A stretch of DNA of 64,000 nt. It comes from Paraburkholderia adhaesiva (GTDB lineage Bacteria; Pseudomonadota; Gammaproteobacteria; Burkholderiales; Burkholderiaceae). The notes below the pieces were generated by a model. That model did no database searches, was not told the DNA's origin, and saw nothing but the letters and a program-made list of their open reading frames with translations. The position numbers were made by a program, and so were the translations under genes. Location: assembly GCF_021390575.1 (NCBI RefSeq), contig NZ_JAJEJQ010000002.1:1674001-1738000 (forward strand). The letters are read 5' to 3'. Every line of letters begins with the position of its first letter. Position 1 is the first letter of the stretch. Shown here piece after piece: positions 53,374 through 61,137 of the stretch.

Positions 53374-54507
53374 ATGCCAAAACTTGCCACGGAAACATCC
53401 TCTGCCTCGAAAGACTCCAACGAGCCCACCATCGCCCGCACGCAGCGCAACACCAGCCGAGGTGGACGGCTCGTGTCCGTCACGGCAGAGGAAGTAGAAA
53501 AGGACGCGGTCGACGATGCCGTGGAAGCGGCCACGCAGGTCAATGCAGGCTCGATGGGGGATGTCGTCGCAGCGGAAAACGCAGCGCACACGCCGCCCGC
53601 TTCGGTGATCGAGTCGATCACGGCGCTGATGAAAGGCATGTCGCCGGACGAAGCCACCCAGTTGCGCAGCCTGATTCTCGAGGGAAATCCCGCCGACCTG
53701 GTCAATGCGCGCTCGCGCCATCCCGACGACGAACTTGCGGCAGGCTGGCGCGAAGGCAACTATCCGTACCGCAACCTGATGTCGCGACGCGCGTACGAAC
53801 GCCAGAAATACCGACTGCAGGTCGAACTGCTCAAACTGCAAGCGTGGGTGCGAGAAACGGGTGCGCGCGTCGTCATCCTGTTCGAGGGCCGCGACGCGGC
53901 CGGTAAGGGCGGCACCATCAAGCGGTTCATGGAACACCTGAACCCGCGCGGCGCGCGCGTCGTCGCACTGGAGAAACCCACCGAGGTCGAACGCGGCCAG
54001 TGGTACTTCCAGCGCTACGTGCAGCACCTGCCTTCGGCGGGCGAGATCGTGCTGTTCGACCGCTCCTGGTACAACCGCGCGGGTGTCGAGCGCGTGATGG
54101 GCTTCTGCACGCCCACCGAATACACCGAGTTCATGCAGCATGCACCGGAATTCGAGCGCCAGTTGATCCGCAGCGGCATTCATCTGATCAAGTTCTGGTT
54201 CTCGGTGAGCCGCGCCGAGCAGCGACGCCGCTTCAAGGAGCGCAAAGTTCACCCGCTGAAGCAGTGGAAGTTGAGCCCCGTCGATCTGGCGTCGCTCGAC
54301 AAGTGGGACGAATACACGGTCGCCAAGGAAGCCATGTTCTCGCAGACCGACACCGCGGACGCGCCCTGGACCGTGATCCGCTCGGACTGCAAGAAGCGCG
54401 CACGCCTGAACGCAATGCGCTACGTGCTGCACAAGCTGCCCTACACGAGCCGCGATAGCAAAGCGATTGGATCCGTCGATCCGTTGCTCGTGAGTCGCGC
54501 GCTGTAG
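53374..54507 (+). CDS. ppk2: Polyphosphate kinase 2
   Basis: 377 aa. The Walker A motif is ILFEGRDAAGKGGTIKRF and the lid/Walker B motif is VLFDRSWYNRAGVERVMGF, with KFWFSVSRAEQRRRFKER downstream. PPK2 uses polyphosphate to phosphorylate nucleoside diphosphates. The first approximately 125 residues are a poorly conserved Ser/Ala/Glu-rich extension beyond the usual PPK2 core. The ATG at 53374 has no strong ribosome-binding site. The CYTH-CHAD gene lies upstream on the opposite strand. Confidence 0.95.
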   Translation: MPKLATETSSASKDSNEPTIARTQRNTSRGGRLVSVTAEEVEKDAVDDAVEAATQVNAGSMGDVVAAENAAHTPPASVIESITALMKGMSPDEATQLRSLILEGNPADLVNARSRHPDDELAAGWREGNYPYRNLMSRRAYERQKYRLQVELLKLQAWVRETGARVVILFEGRDAAGKGGTIKRFMEHLNPRGARVVALEKPTEVERGQWYFQRYVQHLPSAGEIVLFDRSWYNRAGVERVMGFCTPTEYTEFMQHAPEFERQLIRSGIHLIKFWFSVSRAEQRRRFKERKVHPLKQWKLSPVDLASLDKWDEYTVAKEAMFSQTDTADAPWTVIRSDCKKRARLNAMRYVLHKLPYTSRDSKAIGSVDPLLVSRAL

Positions 54508-54516
54508 CGCGCACTC

Positions 54517-54550
54517 GCGCCGTGTGCCGGAGCGGATGCGGACACGGCGC
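54517..54550 (+). terminator. Hairpin after ppk2
   Basis: GCGCCGTGT (54517-54525) pairs perfectly with ACACGGCGC (54542-54550), nine bases after the ppk2 stop. It shares the CCGTGTGCCGGAGC core with the hairpin upstream of ppk2. T run weak. Confidence 0.6.
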
Positions 54551-54621
54551 GTCGTAATTCTTGCTGCGACCGCGCAGCCGGATCGCGTAATGCGATTGTC
54601 CGCGCTCTTCAACGTTTTGCC

Positions 54622-54810
54622 GTGAAACGACGCGATTTCCTGACGCTGCGTGCGTCGAGCGCCATGACCGCAGCGTTTCCGTCATGCGTCATGATTGCAG
54701 CGGCGGACGATCTGCGCGCCATGGTCCCACGACGCTTACCTGTGCGTACTGCCGCTCCTGACAATGGCGACCACTCTTGTTGCGTGGGAAGCATGCCCTG
54801 CCTGCAGTGA
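54622..54810 (+). pseudogene. Tat-signal-like gene fragment
   Basis: From a GTG at 54622 the frame reads MKRRDFLTLRASSAMTAAFP, with the KRRDFL twin-arginine motif and a short hydrophobic core. It then degenerates into a Cys/Pro-rich tail and stops after 62 residues. I read it as the 5' remnant of a Tat-exported protein gene, though a genuine tiny protein cannot be excluded. Confidence 0.3.
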
Positions 54811-55055
54811 CATCCGGGACCTGAACGGCAATTCAGCTAGTTGTGCCTGCAAACGTCTGCAGGATGCCCCCTCAGTATGAGTCATGCATAAGCTGTCGCT
54901 CTGAAATTACAGTTCGACACGGGACTGTTCATGCAACGCCTCGACAAAGCGAGCGTTAAGCCGTGTTTTGCAGTAGTCTGATTTGCGTTTGACGAACGTT
55001 TGCTGTGCCAACCGGGTCCTAACCGCCATCGCAATCTGATCCAGGAGCAAACACT

Positions 55056-55484
55056 GTGGACAAACTCGCCGATCCAATACTGCAGGTCCTGCACGACTAC
55101 AAAGCTGCGGTTTTCGCAAAAGACGTCGATGGTTTTGTCGCCCTGTACGACCGTGACGTATCGGTCTTCGACATGTGGGGTGTCTGGTCATACAACGGCA
55201 TCGCGGCGTGGCGCAGCATGGTGGCGGGCTGGTTCGGTTCGCTGGGCGCCGAAAGCGTTGTCGTGGATTTCAGCGAAGCGCAGACGATCGTCTCTCAGGA
55301 CCTCGCCGTTGTTCACACATTCGCGACATATAAAGCTGTTACTGGCGACGGCGCGGTTTTGCGTTCTATGGACAACCGGCTGACCGTCACGCTCAGGCAA
55401 AAGGACGACGCGTGGAAGATCATCCACCAGCATTCGTCCGCGCCTATCGCACTCGATACAACACAAGTGATATTCAAGCGTTGA
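55056..55484 (+). CDS. NTF2-like / SnoaL-type protein
   Basis: 142 aa, one NTF2-fold domain (VLHDYKAAVFAKDVDGFVALYDRDVSVFDMWG ... WKIIHQHSSAPI). The family includes ketosteroid-isomerase-like and DUF4440 proteins, mostly without known substrate. The start is GTG at 55056 with CAGGAG eight bases upstream. A GGTGCCCGCCG/CGGCGGGCACC hairpin (55487-55511) follows the stop. No informative neighbours. Confidence 0.85.
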   Translation: MDKLADPILQVLHDYKAAVFAKDVDGFVALYDRDVSVFDMWGVWSYNGIAAWRSMVAGWFGSLGAESVVVDFSEAQTIVSQDLAVVHTFATYKAVTGDGAVLRSMDNRLTVTLRQKDDAWKIIHQHSSAPIALDTTQVIFKR

Positions 55485-55486
55485 TG

Positions 55487-55511
55487 GGTGCCCGCCGTAA
55501 CGGCGGGCACC
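55487..55511 (+). terminator. 11-bp hairpin after NTF2-like gene
   Basis: GGTGCCCGCCG (55487-55497), TAA loop, CGGCGGGCACC (55501-55511), two bases beyond the stop. The downstream sequence is not T-rich. Confidence 0.6.
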
Positions 55512-55601
55512 ACAACCACAACGGCACTGGTATGGAATCTAGTCAGCTATCGACGATTGCAGACACCACGTGCCGTTCAGTCTTGCGCGCTTATTGCACC
55601 T

Positions 55602-55892
55602 TTATTGCACCTTGTTAGCCGTCTCCTTTGCAAGCAGACGCTGCGCCTGCCGATCCCCCTTGGCGGCTTCCTGTGCGGTTTGAACCGAGGTCTCCGTGGC
55701 TTCCGCCAGCAATGCACGCGCCTCGCTGCTGATGGTGACCGTCGACGACGACGTGGGTGCGCTGGTGCTCGATCCCGACTTCGAAGAACTGCTGGTGCTG
55801 GACGTTGCGGCCGTCGACGCTGAACCCTTACTCGATGCGACAGATTGACCGGTCGCCTGGGCGTTATTTTGTGTAATCGCCTGAATGGACAT
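55602..55892 (-). CDS. Small Ser/Ala-rich protein of unknown function
   Basis: 96 aa. A Ser/Thr-rich low-complexity middle (TAATSSTSSSSKSGSSTSAP) is followed by a more ordered C-terminal helix, VTISSEARALLAEATETSVQTAQEAAKGDRQAQRLLAKE. The 'ISSEARALLAEATET' element recurs in small Burkholderia proteins. There is no signal peptide and no known function. It is flanked by NTF2-like and BON-domain genes. Confidence 0.7.
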   Translation of the reverse strand: MSIQAITQNNAQATGQSVASSKGSASTAATSSTSSSSKSGSSTSAPTSSSTVTISSEARALLAEATETSVQTAQEAAKGDRQAQRLLAKETANKVQ

Positions 55893-56114
55893 CTGATTCT
55901 CCCGATAGAAGATGTGGGTACTGCGTTCTATCTATCGGCCTCGATTTATAACGCTTGAGAAGTATATTTTTTTCGTTTATCGCTATTCTTAAGCGTCTGT
56001 TAAGGCCTGATATGAATCATGCCCACGCACCACTATTCGCGATCACCGCAATACGGGTACTCGATCGATTCCGTCTCTCCGCCGGTTCAATGGTTCGATG
56101 CAACAGGACGTTGC

Positions 56115-56495
56115 TCAACTCCCTGCATCCTCATCGTGCGCTTTCAATCTGTTCGACACGGCCCTGACTCCGAGCACGTTTCGCGCTGCGATGCCAGCGC
56201 GCGAGATCTGCCAGCTCTCCGGCACCCATCCGGTTAGCGTAACGACGCCGAGGCGCGCCCTGATGTGAATCTCCGAATCATCCAGATCCGGTACGCGCCT
56301 GATGGCACGGCGAACGTCGCGAATGATCGACGTGTCTGGCCTCGTGCCAGGCGGCGACGTCGAAGCCGCCACCCTTTGCACGCCCGCCCCGGCCGGTGTG
56401 CTCGCACTAGTTTGAGCGTTCGCATACGTTGCACAACTCGCGATGGCCGCAAAGAACATTGCTCCGATTATTCCGCCCGCGCCGCTTGTTTTCAT
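56115..56495 (-). CDS. Exported BON-domain protein
   Basis: 126 aa. The N-terminal signal peptide is MKTSGAGGIIGAMFFAAIASCATYANA. The C-terminal single BON domain has DTSIIRDVRRAIRRVPDLDDSEIHIRARLGVVTLTGWVPESWQISRAGIAARNVLGVRAVSNRL. BON domains bind phospholipid and are linked to osmotic-shock and envelope proteins. The ATG at 56495 is set by AGGAGG five bases upstream; the frame is open further but unsupported. Confidence 0.9.
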   Translation of the reverse strand: MKTSGAGGIIGAMFFAAIASCATYANAQTSASTPAGAGVQRVAASTSPPGTRPDTSIIRDVRRAIRRVPDLDDSEIHIRARLGVVTLTGWVPESWQISRAGIAARNVLGVRAVSNRLKAHDEDAGS

Positions 56496-56731
56496 GCTGC
56501 CTCCTTTGGGCTCTGCCAGCCTGGCAGGGGAAAATGGTATGCGTCGACAAGTGTCGACAAGCAAGCAACGTTGTGCGTTTCGCCTTGCGTGCGATTGAAG
56601 CAGTACGCAAGTATCGAATTGAAGAATACCTGGAATTGTCAAAACGGTACTCGCCAGAGTGCTCCGGACCCCACATCCTCGACGACGCGAACGGCGTCAT
56701 GCCGTCGATTCACGCGCCAGTGAAACCCGCC

Positions 56732-56776
56732 TTGACCGGGTTGCGTCTCGCAACTAATATTGATTGCGAATCGCAA
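56732..56776 (+). promoter_or_regulatory. Sigma-70 promoter with twin palindromic operators for MarR-GNAT gene
   Basis: -35 TTGACC (56732-56737), 17-bp spacer, -10 TAATAT (56755-56760). A palindrome GTTGCG-TCT-CGCAAC (56740-56754) lies inside the spacer. A second, TTGCG-AAT-CGCAA (56764-56776), lies over the expected transcription start. The centres are 23 bp apart. The arrangement fits autorepression by the MarR domain encoded just downstream. Confidence 0.7.
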
Positions 56777-56792
56777 CTTTTCTGGACGAGCC

Positions 56793-57764
56793 ATGGATTT
56801 CATCGACGCTCCCGCGAAGCCCCGCGACACAACAATCCTCGAACTCCGCGACTTCTCCCGCAAGCTGGTTCGCGAACTAGGCTTCATGCGCGCGACCCTT
56901 GCCAATAGTGATCTGGCACCTTCAGCGGTTCACGCTGTCCTTGAAATCGGCATGACGCCAGGCATTAACGCGAAGGACCTGGGCAACATCCTGCGTCTGG
57001 ACAAATCGAATACCAGCCGGCAAGTTGCGCGTCTCGAAGCGGACGGATACGTGGAGCGTCGCGTATCCAGCGACGATGCGAGAGCGTCCGAGTTGTACCT
57101 GACGGCGGAAGGAAAGAAACTCCGGAAGAAGATTGACCAGTTTGCGACGGATCAGGTGTCCAACGCCCTCCGACGCATGCTTCCCTCCGACCAGCAAGCC
57201 CTGCTCCGCTCCCTCGCGCTATACGCCGATGCATTGGCGAAAGACAACGACATCACGGCGACGGGTACGACGCTGGAACCGACGCCCATCGTCGAAGGTT
57301 ATCAACCCGGCTGCATCGGCGATATTGCGAGCCTGCATGCGCGTTTTTGTTCAGAGCACTGGGGGTTCGGTTCGTACTTTGAGAAGAAGGTCGCAACTGA
57401 ACTTGCGGAGTTCGCGGACGCACTCCCCGCCGAAGGCAAAGCACTTTGGCTTTATCTCGAGAACGGCCGCGCGCTCGCTTCTCTCGCCATCGATGGAGAT
57501 GTCGGGGCTGGAATCGCACGTTTGCGCTGGTTCATCGTGGACGATTCACTGCGCGGCACTGGCATCGGTCGGCAACTCATGACGCGGGCAATGCGCTTCG
57601 TGGACGAGCAGCGGTTTCGCGAGACGTACCTTTGGACATTCAAAGGACTGGATGCCGCGCGCCATTTGTACGAGCTGTCTGGTTTTACGCTGACCGATGA
57701 ATTTGCGGGTACGCAATGGGGCACTGAAGTGATCGAACAACGTTTTAGTCGGGTCGCCAGCTAA
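56793..57764 (+). CDS. MarR-GNAT fusion regulator/acetyltransferase
   Basis: 323 aa in two domains. Residues 1-150 form a MarR-type winged helix (MTPGINAKDLGNILRLDKSNTSRQVARLEADGYVERRVSSDDARASELYLTAEGKK). Residues 165-323 form a GNAT acetyltransferase with the acetyl-CoA loop LRWFIVDDSLRGTGIGRQLMTRAMRF. Such fusions couple a regulator and its own N-acetyltransferase. The target is unknown. The ATG at 56793 has GGACGAG upstream, and the promoter carries two palindromes for likely autoregulation. Confidence 0.92.
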   Translation: MDFIDAPAKPRDTTILELRDFSRKLVRELGFMRATLANSDLAPSAVHAVLEIGMTPGINAKDLGNILRLDKSNTSRQVARLEADGYVERRVSSDDARASELYLTAEGKKLRKKIDQFATDQVSNALRRMLPSDQQALLRSLALYADALAKDNDITATGTTLEPTPIVEGYQPGCIGDIASLHARFCSEHWGFGSYFEKKVATELAEFADALPAEGKALWLYLENGRALASLAIDGDVGAGIARLRWFIVDDSLRGTGIGRQLMTRAMRFVDEQRFRETYLWTFKGLDAARHLYELSGFTLTDEFAGTQWGTEVIEQRFSRVAS

Positions 57765-57816
57765 CCGCCGATTTTTTCCAGCAATACAACTGCCTTCGAC
57801 TACACCCATTATCGCC

Positions 57817-58551
57817 ATGAAAATCGCTGTGTTATCCGACATTCACGGTAACCTCGCTGCGCTAGACGCCGTGCTGGAAGATATTCGTTCCGCTGGCGCA
57901 GACCTGATCGTCAATCTCGGCGACATTCTTTCCGGTGCGCTGCATCCACGCGAAACCGCTGATCGATTAATGCCTCTCGATCTTCCGACTATCCGGGGCA
58001 ATCATGAACGACAGGTGCTAACGGTCAATCGCGAACGTATGCGGCTATCCGACCGCTGGGCACTCGATTGCCTGCGTCCGGATCAACTTGCCTGGATCGC
58101 CGGATTGCCTGATACGTTGTCGCTTGACGAAGATATTCTCCTCGTCCACGGGACACCGAAAGACGACCTGACCTACTTTCTGGAAACCGTAACGGACGCC
58201 GGATGCAGGAAGGCGACACACGACGAAGTCAAACTTCGCGCAGGGGATACGGATTCGAAGCTGATTCTTTGCGGTCACACGCACGTGCAGCGCGCGATGA
58301 AACTCGATGACGGACGCCTGATTGTGAATCCCGGCAGTGTCGGCCTTCAGGCTTACGAGGATGACCAGCCTTTTCCTCATCGCGTGGAAATGGGTTCACC
58401 GCACGCGCGATATGCCTTTGTGGCCAAAACCGGACTGGACTGGAAAGTCGAATTCCGCGCGGTTGAATATGACTGGGACACCGCATCGGCAACGGCACAA
58501 TCCAATGGACGGCATGACTCGTCCGTCGCGCTTCGCAGTGGCCGTTGTTGA
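57817..58551 (+). CDS. YfcE-type metallophosphoesterase
   Basis: 244 aa calcineurin-like phosphoesterase. The metal-binding motifs in order are VLSDIHGNLAAL, VNLGDILSGAL, TIRGNHERQ, VHGTPKD and CGHTHVQRA. It would hydrolyse a phosphomono- or diester in the cytoplasm; its substrate is not predictable. It is 52 bp downstream of the MarR-GNAT gene on the same strand, so the two are probably co-transcribed from the operator-controlled promoter. Confidence 0.92.
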   Translation: MKIAVLSDIHGNLAALDAVLEDIRSAGADLIVNLGDILSGALHPRETADRLMPLDLPTIRGNHERQVLTVNRERMRLSDRWALDCLRPDQLAWIAGLPDTLSLDEDILLVHGTPKDDLTYFLETVTDAGCRKATHDEVKLRAGDTDSKLILCGHTHVQRAMKLDDGRLIVNPGSVGLQAYEDDQPFPHRVEMGSPHARYAFVAKTGLDWKVEFRAVEYDWDTASATAQSNGRHDSSVALRSGRC

Positions 58552-58571
58552 ACCAGCGGTTGAAAGAGCGC

Positions 58572-60008
58572 TTACGCCCGGGCGAGTCGCCGCACTATCG
58601 ACGCAACGGTCACCATGGCGCTTTCGAGCTCCTCGCAACGCGGCGTGCCGCAATTGATGCGCAGGAAACGATCGAATCGATTCGAATTCGAAAACATGAA
58701 TCCCGGCGCCACATAGACCCCTTGCTCCAGCGCCTCTTCGAACACCGCCTCGGAAGACACGCCGTCGGGCAGCGACACCCACAGACATAGCCCACCGCGC
58801 GGCAGTGTGAGACGCGTGCCGGCCGGAAAGTTCGCTGCAATGAACCGGGCTGTCCATTCCCGCTGCGCCCGCAAGGCGGTGCGCAGCCGACGCATATGCC
58901 GGTCATAGCCGCCCGTCGCCAGAAAATCGGCCACTGCCCGCTGCGACAGCATTTCGTTGGGACGTGACAGCGCGAACTTCAGCATGGCTATCCGGCCATG
59001 CCACCGGCCGCCCGAAAGCCAGCCGATGCGCAAGCCAGGCGCCAGCAGCTTGTGGAGCGATGCACAGAAGATCACGTTGCCGGTTCGGTCGTGGGACTTG
59101 ATGGCGGGCGGCGCTTCGTCGTCCACGGTGCCGGACAGACAATCGTCCTCGATCAGCGCCACACTGTGCTCCTCGCACAACTGCATCAGCCGAAGCCGAT
59201 TTGCATCCGGCATGATGCTGCCCAGCGGATTCTGCAGCGTGGGGACGACCACGACCGCCCGGAGTTGCGGCTCGGTACGGATTGCGAGGTCAAGCGCCTC
59301 AAGCGACATACCCGTGGTCGGGCTGCAAGGGATCTCGAGCGCGCGAATATTCAGGCTTTCCAGGATCTGTAGCAATCCGTAGTAACAGGGCGATTCCACG
59401 GCAACGACATCACCGGGCGCGGCCACGGCGCGTAACGCCAGTTGCAATGCTTCGGTGCAACCGTGCGTTATCAGTATCTCGTCGGGCGACAGCGTCATGC
59501 GGTGTTGCAGCGCGAGCCTGGCCAGCGCCGCACGCAGTATCGGGTCTCCCGAGGGTGTGACGGCCCGACCAAGGACGTCCGGATCGCCGCGCAGCACCCG
59601 GCTGGTAGCCTGATTAAGCGCAGTCAGCGGATAGAGCGACGGTGCACCGCGGGCGCCGCCAAGACTGAAACGTATGGCGGCGCCATGGCTGCGCGCGAGA
59701 ACCGAGGCAATACGCTGGTGGATGCCGACGTACTGGGCGGAGTCGGGCACTGCGGACACCGGTTCGTCGAGCGGCGCCAAACGCAAGGAAGCGGGTACGC
59801 AAACGAAGTAGCCGGAGCGCGGACGCGCCTCCAGCAGACCATCGGATTCGAGCTGCCGGCAAGCCTGTAGCGCGGTGGACAGGCTCACCGCGTGCTGGCG
59901 CATCAAGACCCGTACAGACGGCATCCGGTCACCCGGCGCCAGTGCGCGGGCGCGAATGGCCTGGCGGTAATGATCGGCGACTTGCTGGTAGAGCGGGACG
60001 GAATCCAT
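58572..60008 (-). CDS. MocR-type GntR-aminotransferase regulator
   Basis: 478 aa. An N-terminal GntR winged HTH (VPLYQQVADHYRQAIRARALAPGDRMPSVRVLMRQHAVSLSTALQACRQLE) is fused to a fold-type I aminotransferase domain. The PLP-binding segment is FCASLHKLLAPGLRIGWLSGG (Schiff-base Lys in SLHK) and the Asp motif is LIEDD. MocR/PdxR proteins are PLP-dependent regulators, many acting on divergent genes. It is divergent from the DUF2917 gene, with a CGGAACAGA inverted repeat between them. Confidence 0.93.
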   Translation of the reverse strand: MDSVPLYQQVADHYRQAIRARALAPGDRMPSVRVLMRQHAVSLSTALQACRQLESDGLLEARPRSGYFVCVPASLRLAPLDEPVSAVPDSAQYVGIHQRIASVLARSHGAAIRFSLGGARGAPSLYPLTALNQATSRVLRGDPDVLGRAVTPSGDPILRAALARLALQHRMTLSPDEILITHGCTEALQLALRAVAAPGDVVAVESPCYYGLLQILESLNIRALEIPCSPTTGMSLEALDLAIRTEPQLRAVVVVPTLQNPLGSIMPDANRLRLMQLCEEHSVALIEDDCLSGTVDDEAPPAIKSHDRTGNVIFCASLHKLLAPGLRIGWLSGGRWHGRIAMLKFALSRPNEMLSQRAVADFLATGGYDRHMRRLRTALRAQREWTARFIAANFPAGTRLTLPRGGLCLWVSLPDGVSSEAVFEEALEQGVYVAPGFMFSNSNRFDRFLRINCGTPRCEELESAMVTVASIVRRLARA

Positions 60009-60066
60009 GCGCCATGATCACGTATTCAGGGACGCCCGTACAGATGCAGTAATCGACGTATTGGAC

Positions 60067-60098
60067 CGGAACAGATCTGATTATTTTGCTCTGTTCCG
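60067..60098. promoter_or_regulatory. Inverted repeat between MocR gene and DUF2917 gene
   Basis: CGGAACAGA (60067-60075) and TCTGTTCCG (60090-60098), a perfect 9-bp inverted repeat with a 14-bp spacer. It lies 59 bp from the MocR start and 88 bp from the DUF2917 start. It is a candidate MocR operator controlling both directions. Confidence 0.55.
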
Positions 60099-60185
60099 AT
60101 CCGGGTCCCGATTTCCTGTGCCGGTCCGACGGCTTGCGCTGGCGGTAGCCTGAAGGCTCCTACCACCGCTCCCGAGGAGACGACC

Positions 60186-60551
60186 ATGTCATCCCCCGTC
60201 ACAGCTCCGGCATCGCAACGACTGACTCTGCCAGCCGGACAGGCGCTGCGTCAACGCATGGCGCGAGGCACCGTCGTGCATGTCGAGTCAGGCCGGATCA
60301 ACGTGCGATTGCCGTTCCAATGGCTCGCGCAGACAGCATGGCGCCCCGAGCACCCGATGTCGGCTGGCAACGTACTTGTCATTGAGGCGAGTGGGTGGCT
60401 CGAAATCACCGGCGAGGCGCAAGCCGTCATCGAAGTTCGGCCGCCGGCCGCTTCCGCGTGGCGTCGAGGGCTGTGGCGAATTCGCGGGGTATGGGCTCAT
60501 TCGTCGCATGCGGACAACGCGACCGCAAACTCGTCGCCCGTCGCGCGGTGA
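60186..60551 (+). CDS. DUF2917-type protein
   Basis: 121 aa. The core, ALRQRMARGTVVHVESGRINVRLPFQWLAQTAWRPEHPMSAGNVLVIEASGWLEITGEAQAVIEVRPP, matches the small beta-rich DUF2917 family of Burkholderiales, often encoded beside a MocR-type regulator. GAGGAG precedes the ATG. No signal peptide and no known role; it is the likely target of the divergent MocR protein. Confidence 0.85.
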   Translation: MSSPVTAPASQRLTLPAGQALRQRMARGTVVHVESGRINVRLPFQWLAQTAWRPEHPMSAGNVLVIEASGWLEITGEAQAVIEVRPPAASAWRRGLWRIRGVWAHSSHADNATANSSPVAR

Positions 60552-60656
60552 GACACATGGGCGGCGCGACAGCGCCGCCCGGCTACAGTCAACCATTTCG
60601 ATCGACTGAGTTAGGCGCAAAGGCGAAGCATCGACGATGCAGCGCCCCACTCACTC

Positions 60657-61040
60657 TCAAGTGGCATATTGCGCGATGCCATTGCCGAACGACCAATTCT
60701 CCCGCGCCACGTCCACGAGATTGACGAACACGTCTTCGGGCCGCACGCCCGGACTTTCCGCGAGATTGCGCGCGATCTGCGCAAAGAGCGCTTTTTTCTG
60801 ATCCTGTCCGCGTGTGTTGCTCACCGCGATCTGGATCATCACGAGGTCGTCGCTCCGCTCAATGCCGAGGTAATGCCGGCCGAAGAAAAAGTTATCGGCG
60901 TCGTGCTCGTTCACGAGCATGAAGATGTCGTCTTCGGGCGCCTTGAACACTTCCATCAGTGCGCCGTGCACGCCTTGTGCGAGCGCCTGGCGATATTCGG
61001 CTGACTTGCCGGCGCGAACCGCAATCCGGGTAAATGGCAT
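60657..61040 (-). CDS. Tautomerase-family protein
   Basis: 127 aa beginning MPFTRIAVRAGKSAEYRQALAQGVHGALMEVF. The N-terminal Pro after Met is the catalytic base of the tautomerase superfamily, and the length fits the fused double beta-alpha-beta (MSAD/cis-CaaD-like) type. AAGGAGA lies upstream of the ATG at 61040. It is divergent from a LysR gene, with a LysR box between them. Substrate unknown. Confidence 0.88.
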   Translation of the reverse strand: MPFTRIAVRAGKSAEYRQALAQGVHGALMEVFKAPEDDIFMLVNEHDADNFFFGRHYLGIERSDDLVMIQIAVSNTRGQDQKKALFAQIARNLAESPGVRPEDVFVNLVDVARENWSFGNGIAQYAT

Positions 61041-61089
61041 GTCGTTCTCCTTCGGGTAACTGAACATGACAGGAGTCTAGGCAAGCACT

Positions 61090-61110
61090 ATCATAATAAA
61101 CAGCCATGAT
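61090..61110. promoter_or_regulatory. LysR box between tautomerase and LysR genes
   Basis: ATCAT (61090-61094)-N11-ATGAT (61106-61110), a canonical T-N11-A dyad. It lies 49 bp from the tautomerase start and 27 bp from the LysR start. Confidence 0.65.
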
Positions 61111-61137
61111 TGCCTATTTCATCCATTTACGTTTGAA

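Larger units (their letters stand above)
54508..55055. other. Gene-poor stretch between ppk2 and NTF2-like gene
   Basis: It holds the post-ppk2 hairpin (54517-54550) and a Tat-signal-like fragment (54622-54810), both annotated separately. The ribosome-binding site of the next gene (CAGGAG, 55042-55047) is at its right edge. Nothing else recognised. Confidence 0.5.
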
